From positions 1-64,000 of the forward strand of contig NZ_CP016379.1 of NCBI RefSeq assembly GCF_003991135.1: 64,000 bases of DNA. The letters run 5' to 3'. Both the position numbers and the translations under genes were made by a program. Of this stretch, positions 54,780-63,252 are shown piece by piece (position 1 is the stretch's first letter; each line of letters opens with the position of its first letter). The notes beneath the pieces were generated by a model. That model saw only the letters and a list, made by a program, of their open reading frames with translations, ran no database searches and had not been told where the DNA came from. This stretch comes from Anoxybacter fermentans (GTDB lineage: Bacteria; Bacillota; Halanaerobiia; DY22613).

Positions 54780-54888
54780 AAATAATTTTATTCAGGAGGT
54801 GATTTTAGAGATAGAAGATGCAACTATAATTTGAGGTTTAGAAATTTTTATAAGATTGATTAAATTATTATACGGGGAGGGTAAAAAA

Positions 54889-55899
54889 ATGAGAAACAGA
54901 TTTTATATAATTACTTCACTTGCATTATTATTGGTTTTTGGTTTAAGTGCACTTGGAATGGCTAAGGGAGAGTATCATATAAATATAGGTATAGGTTTAA
55001 ATGACAAATCTGCGCAATACAAATCATTAGTATATTTTAAAGAATTGGTTGAAAAAAATAGTGATGGAAGGATTAAAATAGATATTTATCATTCAAGCCA
55101 ATTAGGTGATGACCGTGAAATGATGGAAGCGTTACAACTTGGAGTTCAAGAGATGACCTGTCCGTCTACTGCTCCAATTGCTCCATTTGTGAATGAATTT
55201 AAGGTATTCGATCTTCCGTTTTTATTTCCTTCTAACGAGGCAGCGGATTATGTATTAGATGGACCAGTAGGACAAAAATTATTAGATAAATTAGCGGATA
55301 TCGGAATAATAGGGTTGGCATATTGGGAAAATGGGTATCGTCATTTAACTAATAGTGTACGTCCAGTACAGTCTCCAGAAGATGTCAAAGGATTAAAAAT
55401 CAGAACTATGGAAAATCCTATTCATTTAGCAGCCTGGAGAGAGTTAGGAGCTAATCCTACTCCTATGGCATTTGGTGAGGTATTTTCAGCTATGCAACAG
55501 GGAGTAGTTGATGGTCAGGAAAATCCCTGGGGCACAATTTATTTACAAAACTTTTATGAAGTTCAAAAATATGCAACAGATACCGGTCATGTTTATTCTC
55601 CTTTTGTCTTAATGATTTCCAAGAAATTCTGGGATAAGTTGCCATCTGACTTACAGAAGGTAATAAAAGATGCTGCTATTAAATCTAAGTACTATAACCG
55701 CAAATTAAATCGTGAAATGAACGCTGAATATCTTGAAAAACTTAAGACTAAAATGCATGTTACTATTTTAACTCCTGAACAAAGAGCTGAGTTTAAGAAA
55801 GCTGTTCAACCTGTGTATGAAAAATTTGCTGATGAGATTGGACGCGATTTAATTAAAGAAGTTCAGCAACAAATTGAAGAATTCCAAAGTAAAAAATAA
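54889..55899 (+). CDS. TRAP transporter substrate-binding protein (DctP), system 1
   Basis: 336 residues. A hydrophobic signal sequence (FYIITSLALLLVFGLSALGMA) precedes a DctP-type domain; the family signature AMQQGVVDGQENPWGT lies near residue 205. It binds an organic acid outside the membrane and hands it to the DctQM permease. Start ATG 54889 with GGGGAGGG upstream; the insertion sequence ends only 110 nt before it, so the original promoter may have been lost or replaced. Confidence 0.93.
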   Translation: MRNRFYIITSLALLLVFGLSALGMAKGEYHINIGIGLNDKSAQYKSLVYFKELVEKNSDGRIKIDIYHSSQLGDDREMMEALQLGVQEMTCPSTAPIAPFVNEFKVFDLPFLFPSNEAADYVLDGPVGQKLLDKLADIGIIGLAYWENGYRHLTNSVRPVQSPEDVKGLKIRTMENPIHLAAWRELGANPTPMAFGEVFSAMQQGVVDGQENPWGTIYLQNFYEVQKYATDTGHVYSPFVLMISKKFWDKLPSDLQKVIKDAAIKSKYYNRKLNREMNAEYLEKLKTKMHVTILTPEQRAEFKKAVQPVYEKFADEIGRDLIKEVQQQIEEFQSKK

Positions 55900-55904
55900 T
55901 AATT

Positions 55905-55948
55905 TTAAGATCGTATGGAGGGAGATTATTCCCTCCATACGATCTTAA
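55905..55948 (+). terminator. Intercistronic hairpin between dctP and dctQ, system 1
   Basis: A perfect 19-bp stem (TTAAGATCGTATGGAGGGA and its complement) with a short loop, immediately after dctP. No long T run, so it may stabilise or attenuate rather than fully terminate; this would raise DctP over the permease. Confidence 0.7.
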
Positions 55949-55964
55949 ATAAGGGGAGTGTGAA

Positions 55965-56471
55965 ATGAAAAACAAAAATTTACTTACAGTAATCACGAAC
56001 ATTTATAAAGGAATAATAGTTATATTAACATTTCTTATGTTTGTGATTGTTGGTGCCAATGTTTTTATGAGATATGTTTTAAATAATTCTTTAGGCTGGG
56101 CCGACGAATTATCTCGATTCATCTTTATTTGGGTTTCTTTTTTAGGGGCAGTACTGGCATATCATAGTAATGAACATATAGGGTTAGATATTGTAGTCAA
56201 ATTGATTCCTTCAAAAAAAATACAATTAATCTTTCGGTTAATTGGCGATTTAGGTGTTTTATTGGTAATTATTTTTTTAACATACTATGGTTGGGTAGTA
56301 GCTAGCTCAGCAACTAATCTTTCGCCAGCATTATATATACCAATGAAATTTGTTTATATGATTATTCCAGTAAGTGCTTTTCTTATGGGTTTAATAAATA
56401 TCAAGAAAATAATTCATACCTTAAAATTGCTAAAAAATTATAGTTTTGGTCAGGTTCAAAGAGAGGTGTGA
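55965..56471 (+). CDS. TRAP transporter small permease (DctQ), system 1
   Basis: 168 residues with four membrane segments and the typical LGWADELSRFIFIWVSFLGA motif. Small permease subunit that pairs with DctM. Start has AAGGGGAGTG. Followed 4 nt later by dctM. Confidence 0.92.
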   Translation: MKNKNLLTVITNIYKGIIVILTFLMFVIVGANVFMRYVLNNSLGWADELSRFIFIWVSFLGAVLAYHSNEHIGLDIVVKLIPSKKIQLIFRLIGDLGVLLVIIFLTYYGWVVASSATNLSPALYIPMKFVYMIIPVSAFLMGLINIKKIIHTLKLLKNYSFGQVQREV

Positions 56472-56475
56472 AATT

Positions 56476-57756
56476 ATGCTATGGTTATTTTTAGGTACAC
56501 TATTTTTATTTGTTTTTCTGGGTATACCAGTTGTATTTAGTTTAGGTTTATCTAATCTGGTTATTATGCATACCATGGATATACCCTATATGGTTCTAGC
56601 TCAAAAAATGATTTCTGGAATGAATAACTTTCCTCTGTTAGCAATTCCCTTTTTTATGTTTGTCGGTGAAATTATGAATCGAGGAGGTATTGCAAAAAAG
56701 TTAGTGGATTTTGCTGACGCATTAGTTGGATATATAACGGGGGGACTGGGGCATGTTAATATTTTGGCAAGTATGTTTTTTGGAGGAATTTCAGGTTCAG
56801 CTATAGCTGATACTGCTGCCATTGGAGGTTTGCTAGTACCTCCAATGATCAAACAAAAATACCCAGCTGATTATTCAGCTGCTGTTACTGCATCATCGGC
56901 AGTAATTGGAATTATTATTCCTCCCAGTATTCCTTTTATTTTATATGGTATTATTACTAATACATCTATTGCTCGCCTATTTTTGGGAGGTATTATTCCT
57001 GGAATTTTGGTTGGTTTTGCTTTAATGGTGACAACATACTTTACAAGTAAAAAGTATGGTTATGGTATTAAAGAAACAGAAAAAGCTAGTTTTAGTTTTA
57101 AACGGGTTTGGTCAACTTTTAAGCAAGCCTGGTTGGCTTTAAGTATTCCGGTTATAGTAGTGGGTGGAATCTTAGGAGGAGTTTTTACTGCGACTGAAGC
57201 AGGGGTTGTTGCTGCTTTTGTTTCTCTAATTTTGGGATTATTTGTTTATAAAGAAATTGAAATTAAGGATATACCAGGTATTTTTTTGAATACTGCTAAA
57301 ACTACTGCTGTAGTTTTGTTTTTGTGTGGAATGGCTATGGTAACAGCATGGCTTTTAACAATAGCACGTGTACCTTTTGCTTTAGCTAAATTGTTAACGT
57401 CTATAACTACCTCTCCTTTAGGAGTTCTGTTGATTACAAATGTTTTATTGTTCCTTGTCGGTTTTGTTATGGATTTAACTCCTGCTATGTTGATACTTGC
57501 TCCAATACTTTTACCTATTATCAAATCGGTAGGAATTGATCCCGTTTATTTTGGGGTTATTATGTCTATTAATTTGGGGATTGGTTTAATTACTCCGCCT
57601 GTAGGAACAGTATTATATGTTGCCTGTGGAGTAGCTAATATAAAACTGGAAGAATTGGTTCGGGCTATTTTACCATTCCTGATTACCTTATTAATTGTTT
57701 TAATTATTCTAATTATTTTCCCACAGTTGGTAATGTTTATTCCTAGTTTGTACTAA
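56476..57756 (+). CDS. TRAP transporter large permease (DctM), system 1
   Basis: 426 residues, about 12 membrane segments. Family motifs LAIPFFMFVGEIMNRGGIA, GGISGSAIADTAAIG and TPPVGTVLYVACG are clear. Uses the sodium gradient to import the bound acid. ATG at 56476 with GAGAGGTGTG; an earlier in-frame start overlaps dctQ and is not needed. Confidence 0.94.
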   Translation: MLWLFLGTLFLFVFLGIPVVFSLGLSNLVIMHTMDIPYMVLAQKMISGMNNFPLLAIPFFMFVGEIMNRGGIAKKLVDFADALVGYITGGLGHVNILASMFFGGISGSAIADTAAIGGLLVPPMIKQKYPADYSAAVTASSAVIGIIIPPSIPFILYGIITNTSIARLFLGGIIPGILVGFALMVTTYFTSKKYGYGIKETEKASFSFKRVWSTFKQAWLALSIPVIVVGGILGGVFTATEAGVVAAFVSLILGLFVYKEIEIKDIPGIFLNTAKTTAVVLFLCGMAMVTAWLLTIARVPFALAKLLTSITTSPLGVLLITNVLLFLVGFVMDLTPAMLILAPILLPIIKSVGIDPVYFGVIMSINLGIGLITPPVGTVLYVACGVANIKLEELVRAILPFLITLLIVLIILIIFPQLVMFIPSLY

Positions 57757-58121
57757 AGTGGAGGGTAGGCTGACGATTAATGAAAAAGAGTAAAATATTA
57801 AGGGGTATATGCAGAGAAAATTAAAATTTCATAAATTTCTTTAAAATCAAAGAAGGAATTTTAAGAAGAAGAGAGAAATAATATATTGAAATAAAAAACA
57901 GTGTTTCATATAACAAAACAAAAAGATTTTGCTGAACAAGTAAGGGTGCATGTATCAAATCGCGAGGATAGATTAGAAGTCATTATGGGGATAGTAGTCT
58001 AAAAAACGTACTGATATTAAAGAGTATAGGGGGTGATTAACTGGATACAAGACAAAGATAAATTCACATTAATGTAGGAAAAGTATTAAACAATGAAAAA
58101 TCATAAGGGGGTATAAAAATA
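57757..58121. other. Leader region of TRAP system 2
   Basis: 365 bp. The block 57810-57940 resembles the dehydratase leader (51470-51597), including AAGAAGGAATTTTAA (57850) and the operator-like dyad. The remaining 58000-58121 shows no gene; some short frames look like noise. The DctP ribosome site ends it. Confidence 0.6.
57902..57920. promoter_or_regulatory. Operator-like dyad 3
   Basis: TGTTTCATATAACAAAACA, differing at one base from dyad 2 (51562) and sharing TGTTT(T/C)AT and AAAACA with palindrome 1. It lies 52 nt after an AAGAAGGAATTTT motif, as in the other two. Confidence 0.55.
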
Positions 58122-59117
58122 ATGAATGCCAGATTTTTTAAAATTATAGGGTTAACATTACTTTTAATATTTGTATTAAGTAGTTTTGTTGGTGCAACAA
58201 CTCTTAAGATTGCTAACTATTATGCAGTAGATCACCCTGTAAATCAAGCGTTACAAAATAAGTTTAAACCTATGGTTGAAGAAGGAACAAATGGCAAAAT
58301 AAAAGTATACATTTTTCCCAATAATCAATTAGGAGCTGAACAGGAATTTATCGAAGGTGTACAATTAGGAACTATTGAGATGGCTATGACAGGTAATATG
58401 TGGGAAAATACTGTTCCTCAATTCAGGATAATGCAGTTACCTTATATGTTTGTTAATTATGAACATGCTGATGCTGTATTGAATGGTCCTATCGGTGAAA
58501 AGATTTATAAATATTTAGAACCTTTAAATGTTAAAGTTTTAGCTTCTTTTCCTAATGGATTTAGAGTTATATCAAACAATAAGCGTCCAATTAGAACTAT
58601 TGAGGACTGCAAAGATATTAAGCTACGCGTTTTCCAGGGTGAAACCATTATAAAAGAAATGAAAGCTTTAGGTTTTAGTACTGTAGTTCTGCCATTTAGT
58701 GAAATCTTTACTGCTTTACAACAAGGAGTAGTAGATGGACAGGATAATCCACTTGCTACTGCTTATTATGCAGGATGGTATGATGTACAAAAATATGTAT
58801 CAATTACTAACCATATGTATAGTCCTGGATATATAGTTATAAACAAAGGTGTTTGGGATCGCCTTTCTGAAGATGAGAAGGAAATTATTAAGAAGGCTGC
58901 TCAGGTTACATCTGAAGCGATATTAAATGCGGTTCGAAGCCAGGAGGATCAAATTATCAAAGAGATCACTAATAAAGGTGTGGTAGTAACTTACCCAGAT
59001 CTTAAACCATTTATGGAACGTGTTAAACCTATTGTAAATGAGTTTATTGAAGAGTATCCAGAAACAAAAGACATTATTGATGATATTCAAGAATTAAGTC
59101 AAAAATATCTCCAATAA
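58122..59117 (+). CDS. TRAP transporter substrate-binding protein (DctP), system 2
   Basis: 331 residues. Signal sequence IIGLTLLLIFVLSSFVGAT, then a DctP domain with LPYMFVNYEHADAVLNGPIG and ALQQGVVDGQDNPLAT. Clearly different from system 1 in sequence, so probably a different or overlapping substrate. Start ATG 58122 after AAGGGGG. Confidence 0.93.
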   Translation: MNARFFKIIGLTLLLIFVLSSFVGATTLKIANYYAVDHPVNQALQNKFKPMVEEGTNGKIKVYIFPNNQLGAEQEFIEGVQLGTIEMAMTGNMWENTVPQFRIMQLPYMFVNYEHADAVLNGPIGEKIYKYLEPLNVKVLASFPNGFRVISNNKRPIRTIEDCKDIKLRVFQGETIIKEMKALGFSTVVLPFSEIFTALQQGVVDGQDNPLATAYYAGWYDVQKYVSITNHMYSPGYIVINKGVWDRLSEDEKEIIKKAAQVTSEAILNAVRSQEDQIIKEITNKGVVVTYPDLKPFMERVKPIVNEFIEEYPETKDIIDDIQELSQKYLQ

Positions 59118-59135
59118 ATGTTTAATAATAAGCAG

Positions 59136-59170
59136 GTCAGGTGTTGGTTTTAAACCAACACCTGACTTTT
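59136..59170 (+). terminator. Intercistronic hairpin between dctP and dctQ, system 2
   Basis: GTCAGGTGTTGGTTT pairs with AAACCAACACCTGAC, followed by TTTT. Same place as the hairpin in system 1 but unrelated in sequence; likely partial terminator or mRNA stabiliser. Confidence 0.75.
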
Positions 59171-59186
59171 GGAAAGGAGTATAGTT

Positions 59187-59684
59187 ATGAAAAGAATTTT
59201 AAATTATATGTATAAAATAGTTGATATTATCATGATCAGTACATTGATAGTTATGGTAAGTTCCATTTTTGTTAATGTGATTGCCCGGTATTTTGGTATG
59301 GCCTTTACCTGGATAGATGAAATAAGTAGATTGACCTTTGTTTGGATGTCTTTTATGGCTATAGTTGCCGGTCTGCAAAAAGGTTTACATCCTTCTTTTA
59401 CTGTACTTTTGGAGAGAACTAATGGAATATGGACTAAAATATTATTATCAATTATTAATATTTTGATTTTAGTATTTTTGGTTTATTTATTAAAAGGCGG
59501 TATTAATTATATTTCACGAGCTTACATTCAAAAAACAGCTATTTTGGGTATTTCTGTTGCATGGAAATATGCAGCGGTTCCTTTTGCAACTGTTATGATG
59601 ATTATAGAAGTAATAAAAGAACTTATATTAGTCTGGAAAAAAGATGTGATTGAAATTGAGCGAAAAACTGAGGAGGTGGTTTAA
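59187..59684 (+). CDS. TRAP transporter small permease (DctQ), system 2
   Basis: 165 residues, four membrane segments, motif FTWIDEISRLTFVWMSFMA. I use the ATG at 59187 with AAAGGAG 8 nt before; an earlier frame start at 59169 overlaps that site. Its stop is followed directly by the TTG start of dctM. Confidence 0.92.
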   Translation: MKRILNYMYKIVDIIMISTLIVMVSSIFVNVIARYFGMAFTWIDEISRLTFVWMSFMAIVAGLQKGLHPSFTVLLERTNGIWTKILLSIINILILVFLVYLLKGGINYISRAYIQKTAILGISVAWKYAAVPFATVMMIIEVIKELILVWKKDVIEIERKTEEVV

Positions 59685-60959
59685 TTGGCGGTAATTTTGA
59701 CCTTTTTAGGTTCCTTAATAGGGTTTACTATTTTGGGGGTGCCAATAGGTTTTGCAATCGGATTGACTGCAATTATTTTAATGTTCTTTATAGGTTTGCC
59801 TGAACCGATGGTACTAGCGAGAAGATTAGTGACAGGAGTAGATGTTTATACATTATTAGCAATTCCTTTCTTTATGTTAGCTGGAGAGATTATGAACAGA
59901 GCAGGGTTGGTACATGACATTCTTAAATTTGCTAATGCTATAGTTGGCCGTTTAAAAGGTGGCTTAGCTTATGTAAATGTAATAGGAAGTATGTTGTTTG
60001 CTGGAATTAGTGGATCTGCTGTTGCTGATACTGCTGCTTTAGGTTCATTAGAGATACCTATGATGGAAAAAGACGGCTATGATAAGCCGTTTGCCTCAGC
60101 TATTACTGCTGCTTCTGCGGTGATTGGTCCAATAATTCCACCCAGTATTCCTATGATTATATTAGGATCTATCGCCCAGATATCTATTGCTAAATTATTT
60201 TTGGGTGGTGCTATACCAGGAATATTAATAGGATTGTCTCTTCTTGCAATATCTTATTTCATTGCTAAAAAAAGGGACTATCCTGTAAGTGAACGTGTCA
60301 ATTTTAAAGAGTTTCTCCAGGTTTTCAAAAAAACCATTTGGGCTTTGATCTTACCATTGATTATTTTGGGCGGAATTATAGGGGGAATTTTTACTGCTAC
60401 CGAGGCTGGTGCTGTAGCTGTTATCTATGCTATTATTATTTCATTTACTGTATATAAAGTGAAGCTTAAAGATTTTCCAGAGATATTAAAAGGAGCTGCT
60501 TTAAATACAGGAGTAGTTATGTTAGTTTGCGGTGCTGCTATGGCTTTAACATGGTACCTTGCAGTAGCCCAAGTGCCGCAGAATTTAACTATATTTTTAA
60601 TGAATCTAACTCAAAATAAATTAGTCTTTCTTTTGGTTTTGAATATATTGTTATTTTTTGTTGGGATGGTTATTGATTTGACTCCTGCCTTATTCCTATT
60701 GGTTCCTATTTTATTACCTGTTAGTAATGCTTATGGTGTTGATCCTATTCACTTTGGTGTTATCATGGTTGCTAATTTATGTATTGGTTTGATAACCCCT
60801 CCTGTAGGTACTGTTTTGTATGTCACTACTTCTATTTCCAAGGTTAAATTAGAAAAATTAGTTAAAGAATTATTACCAATGTATCTTATATTATTTATCG
60901 TATTAATGTTAATTACTTACGTACCTTCGCTTGTTCTATGGTTGCCATCATTAATTTAG
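59685..60959 (+). CDS. TRAP transporter large permease (DctM), system 2
   Basis: 424 residues, about 12 membrane segments, with LAIPFFMLAGEIMNRAGLV, AGISGSAVADTAALG and TPPVGTVLYVTTS. Starts at TTG 59685, immediately after the dctQ stop, with GAGGAGGTGG upstream. Followed 19 nt later by the larA-like gene, so likely one operon. Confidence 0.94.
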   Translation: MAVILTFLGSLIGFTILGVPIGFAIGLTAIILMFFIGLPEPMVLARRLVTGVDVYTLLAIPFFMLAGEIMNRAGLVHDILKFANAIVGRLKGGLAYVNVIGSMLFAGISGSAVADTAALGSLEIPMMEKDGYDKPFASAITAASAVIGPIIPPSIPMIILGSIAQISIAKLFLGGAIPGILIGLSLLAISYFIAKKRDYPVSERVNFKEFLQVFKKTIWALILPLIILGGIIGGIFTATEAGAVAVIYAIIISFTVYKVKLKDFPEILKGAALNTGVVMLVCGAAMALTWYLAVAQVPQNLTIFLMNLTQNKLVFLLVLNILLFFVGMVIDLTPALFLLVPILLPVSNAYGVDPIHFGVIMVANLCIGLITPPVGTVLYVTTSISKVKLEKLVKELLPMYLILFIVLMLITYVPSLVLWLPSLI

Positions 60960-60978
60960 ATCAGGGAGTTGGTTTATA

Positions 60979-62241
60979 ATGAAGTTGAATTTTTACTATT
61001 CAGGGATTAGAGGGGTTGAAATACCTGATAAAAATCTTCTAGGGGTATTCAAACCTAAGGTAAGTGATAATAATTTTGAAATAGAGAAATTGGTTTGGGA
61101 AGCTCTTCAAAATCCTATTGGTACTAATAAATTAGATCAAGAAGTAAAACCAGGAGATAAGATATTAATTCTATCTGATGATAATACCCGTGCTACTCCT
61201 GTTGATAAGATTTTAAAGGTTTTATTACCCTATCTTCATGAATTGGGGATTAAAAAAGAAGATATTATTATTTTGATGGCAGTGGGTACTCATCGGCCTA
61301 TGAATCAAAGGGAATTAGTTGCTAAATTGGGGCAGCGAATAGTTGATGAATATAAAGTAGTTAATCATCTTTGGAATAAAAAAGAGGAAAACATTTACTA
61401 TGGAAAGACTTCAAAAGGTATAGAGGTGTGGGGAAATAAATTACTGCGGGAGGCTGATTATGTCATTGGATTAGGACATATAGTACCTCATAGAGTGGCT
61501 GGTTTCTCCGGTGGAGGAAAAATTGCTCAACCAGGGGTATCGACCGGTAAAACAACCGGTGAGACCCATTGGCTTAGTGCTTTAGTCCCCGGTTCTGAGA
61601 TTATGGGTAAAAGAGATAACCCGGTAAGAGAGCAGATAGATGAATCAGCCAGGTTGATGGGATTAAATTTTATCATTAATGTTGTACAGGATTTAAAGGG
61701 AAAAGTTGTGGGGGTATTTGCTGGTGATTTTATTGCTGCTCATAGGGCTGGATGTGCTTTGGCTAAAGAAGTATATGGGGTCAGGATTCCAAAAGCTGAT
61801 ATAGTTATTACTGATTCATATCCGGCTGATATCGAACTATGGCAGGCAGCGAAAGGAATCTATTCTTCTGAATTAGTGGTTAAAGAAAATGGTTATGTTA
61901 TTTTAGTAACGCCCTGTCCAGAAGGGGTATCAAAAGCTCATCCTGAAATTGAGAAATTTGGATATCTATCTTTAGAAGAGGTAAAAAAGCTTGTAGAAAA
62001 TAAAGAGTTGCAAGAATTGAGTGTAGCTGCCCATTTAGTTCATGTAGGTAGGGTTATCAAAGAAAAAGCTCATGGAATTATGGTTTGTCCAAATATTTCT
62101 GATGAACTTAAAGAAAAATTAGGCTTTATTCCAGCTGCTTCTGTACAGGAAGCACTGTCGTATGCTTTAAATAAAAAAGGAAAAGATGCTTCTATTGTTG
62201 TTATGTTACATGCAGGAGAGATTTTACCTATTAATAATTAA
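60979..62241 (+). CDS. LarA-family (nickel-pincer lactate racemase-like) enzyme
   Basis: 420 residues. Key residues of lactate racemase LarA are all present: His105 (GTHRPM), His171 (VPHRVAG), Lys181 (GGGK, the cofactor-anchoring Lys) and His197 (THW), each three residues below the numbering of the Lactobacillus plantarum enzyme. It should use the nickel-pincer cofactor and racemise or epimerise a 2-hydroxyacid. LarB, LarC and LarE, which make the cofactor, are not in the window. The TRAP and dehydrogenase neighbours suggest a hydroxyacid other than lactate. Confidence 0.88.
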   Translation: MKLNFYYSGIRGVEIPDKNLLGVFKPKVSDNNFEIEKLVWEALQNPIGTNKLDQEVKPGDKILILSDDNTRATPVDKILKVLLPYLHELGIKKEDIIILMAVGTHRPMNQRELVAKLGQRIVDEYKVVNHLWNKKEENIYYGKTSKGIEVWGNKLLREADYVIGLGHIVPHRVAGFSGGGKIAQPGVSTGKTTGETHWLSALVPGSEIMGKRDNPVREQIDESARLMGLNFIINVVQDLKGKVVGVFAGDFIAAHRAGCALAKEVYGVRIPKADIVITDSYPADIELWQAAKGIYSSELVVKENGYVILVTPCPEGVSKAHPEIEKFGYLSLEEVKKLVENKELQELSVAAHLVHVGRVIKEKAHGIMVCPNISDELKEKLGFIPAASVQEALSYALNKKGKDASIVVMLHAGEILPINN

Positions 62242-62256
62242 AAAGGAGGAATCATT

Positions 62257-63231
62257 ATGTCCAAATTTAAAGTTTTAGTAACTGATTATGAATATGAAAC
62301 TCTGGAATATGAAGAGAAAGTACTAGCAGAGATTGATGCTGAGTTGCTAAAAGCTCAATGTAAGACAGAAGAAGAAGTTATAGAAGCAGCTCAGGGTGTA
62401 GATGGCCTATTGGTTCAATATGCTCCAATAGGTAGAAAAGTTTTTGAATCATTACCCCAATTAAAGGTTGTTGCCCGTTACGGGGTAGGGGTTGATGTAG
62501 TCGATTTAGAAGCGGCTACTGAACATGGAGTTTGTGTGGTTAATGTGCCAGATTACTGTGAGGATGAGGTATCTGACCATGCTTTTGCTTTATTAATGGC
62601 CTGTGCTAGAAAGATAGTTTTACTTAATAATGATGTTAAAGGCGGAAACTGGGACTTCAATATTTCCCGACCAGTTTATCGTTTGCGGGGTAGGACACTG
62701 GGTATTGTAGGATTTGGGAAGATACCCCGTAGGTTGGCAGAGAAAGCTAAACCATTTGGATTTGAGATAATTGTTTATGACCCATTTGTAGATGAAAAGG
62801 TAGAAAAAGAATATGGAGTAAAATTGGTTGAATTGGATGAATTGATGAAGAGATCGGACTTTGTCTCAGTTCATGCCCCATTGAATGAAAATACAAAACA
62901 TATGATTGGTGCTCGAGAACTGGGCCTTATGAAAGAGTCTGCCTTTATAATTAACACAGCCCGGGGAGCGGTGATTGATGAAAAAGCTTTAATTGAGACT
63001 TTGAAAAATAAAAAAATTGCTGGAGCTGCCCTGGATGTAGCTGAACAAGAGCCAATTGCAAAAGATAATCCATTATTGGATATGGATAATGTAATTATTA
63101 CTCCTCATGTTGGCTGGTATTCTGAAGAAGCACAGATAGAATTGCAGACTAAAGCAGCCCGGGGAGTAGCTGATGTACTTATAGGTAAAAAACCTGAATA
63201 TTTAGTAAATAAAGAGGTTTGGAATAAATAA
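62257..63231 (+). CDS. D-isomer-specific 2-hydroxyacid dehydrogenase
   Basis: 324 residues. An NAD(P)-binding domain (GRTLGIVGFGKIPRRLAEKA) sits inside a split substrate domain. The catalytic Arg (NTARGAVID), Glu (VAEQEPI) and His (ITPHVGWYS) are intact. Interconverts a 2-oxoacid and a D-2-hydroxyacid. Closest in appearance to phosphoglycerate dehydrogenase- or CtBP-like members, but without a regulatory domain. It lies 15 nt after the larA-like gene; together they could epimerise and oxidise a hydroxyacid. AAAGGAGG precedes the ATG. Confidence 0.9.
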   Translation: MSKFKVLVTDYEYETLEYEEKVLAEIDAELLKAQCKTEEEVIEAAQGVDGLLVQYAPIGRKVFESLPQLKVVARYGVGVDVVDLEAATEHGVCVVNVPDYCEDEVSDHAFALLMACARKIVLLNNDVKGGNWDFNISRPVYRLRGRTLGIVGFGKIPRRLAEKAKPFGFEIIVYDPFVDEKVEKEYGVKLVELDELMKRSDFVSVHAPLNENTKHMIGARELGLMKESAFIINTARGAVIDEKALIETLKNKKIAGAALDVAEQEPIAKDNPLLDMDNVIITPHVGWYSEEAQIELQTKAARGVADVLIGKKPEYLVNKEVWNK

Positions 63232-63252
63232 TTATACAAGTTAGAGGTGATA

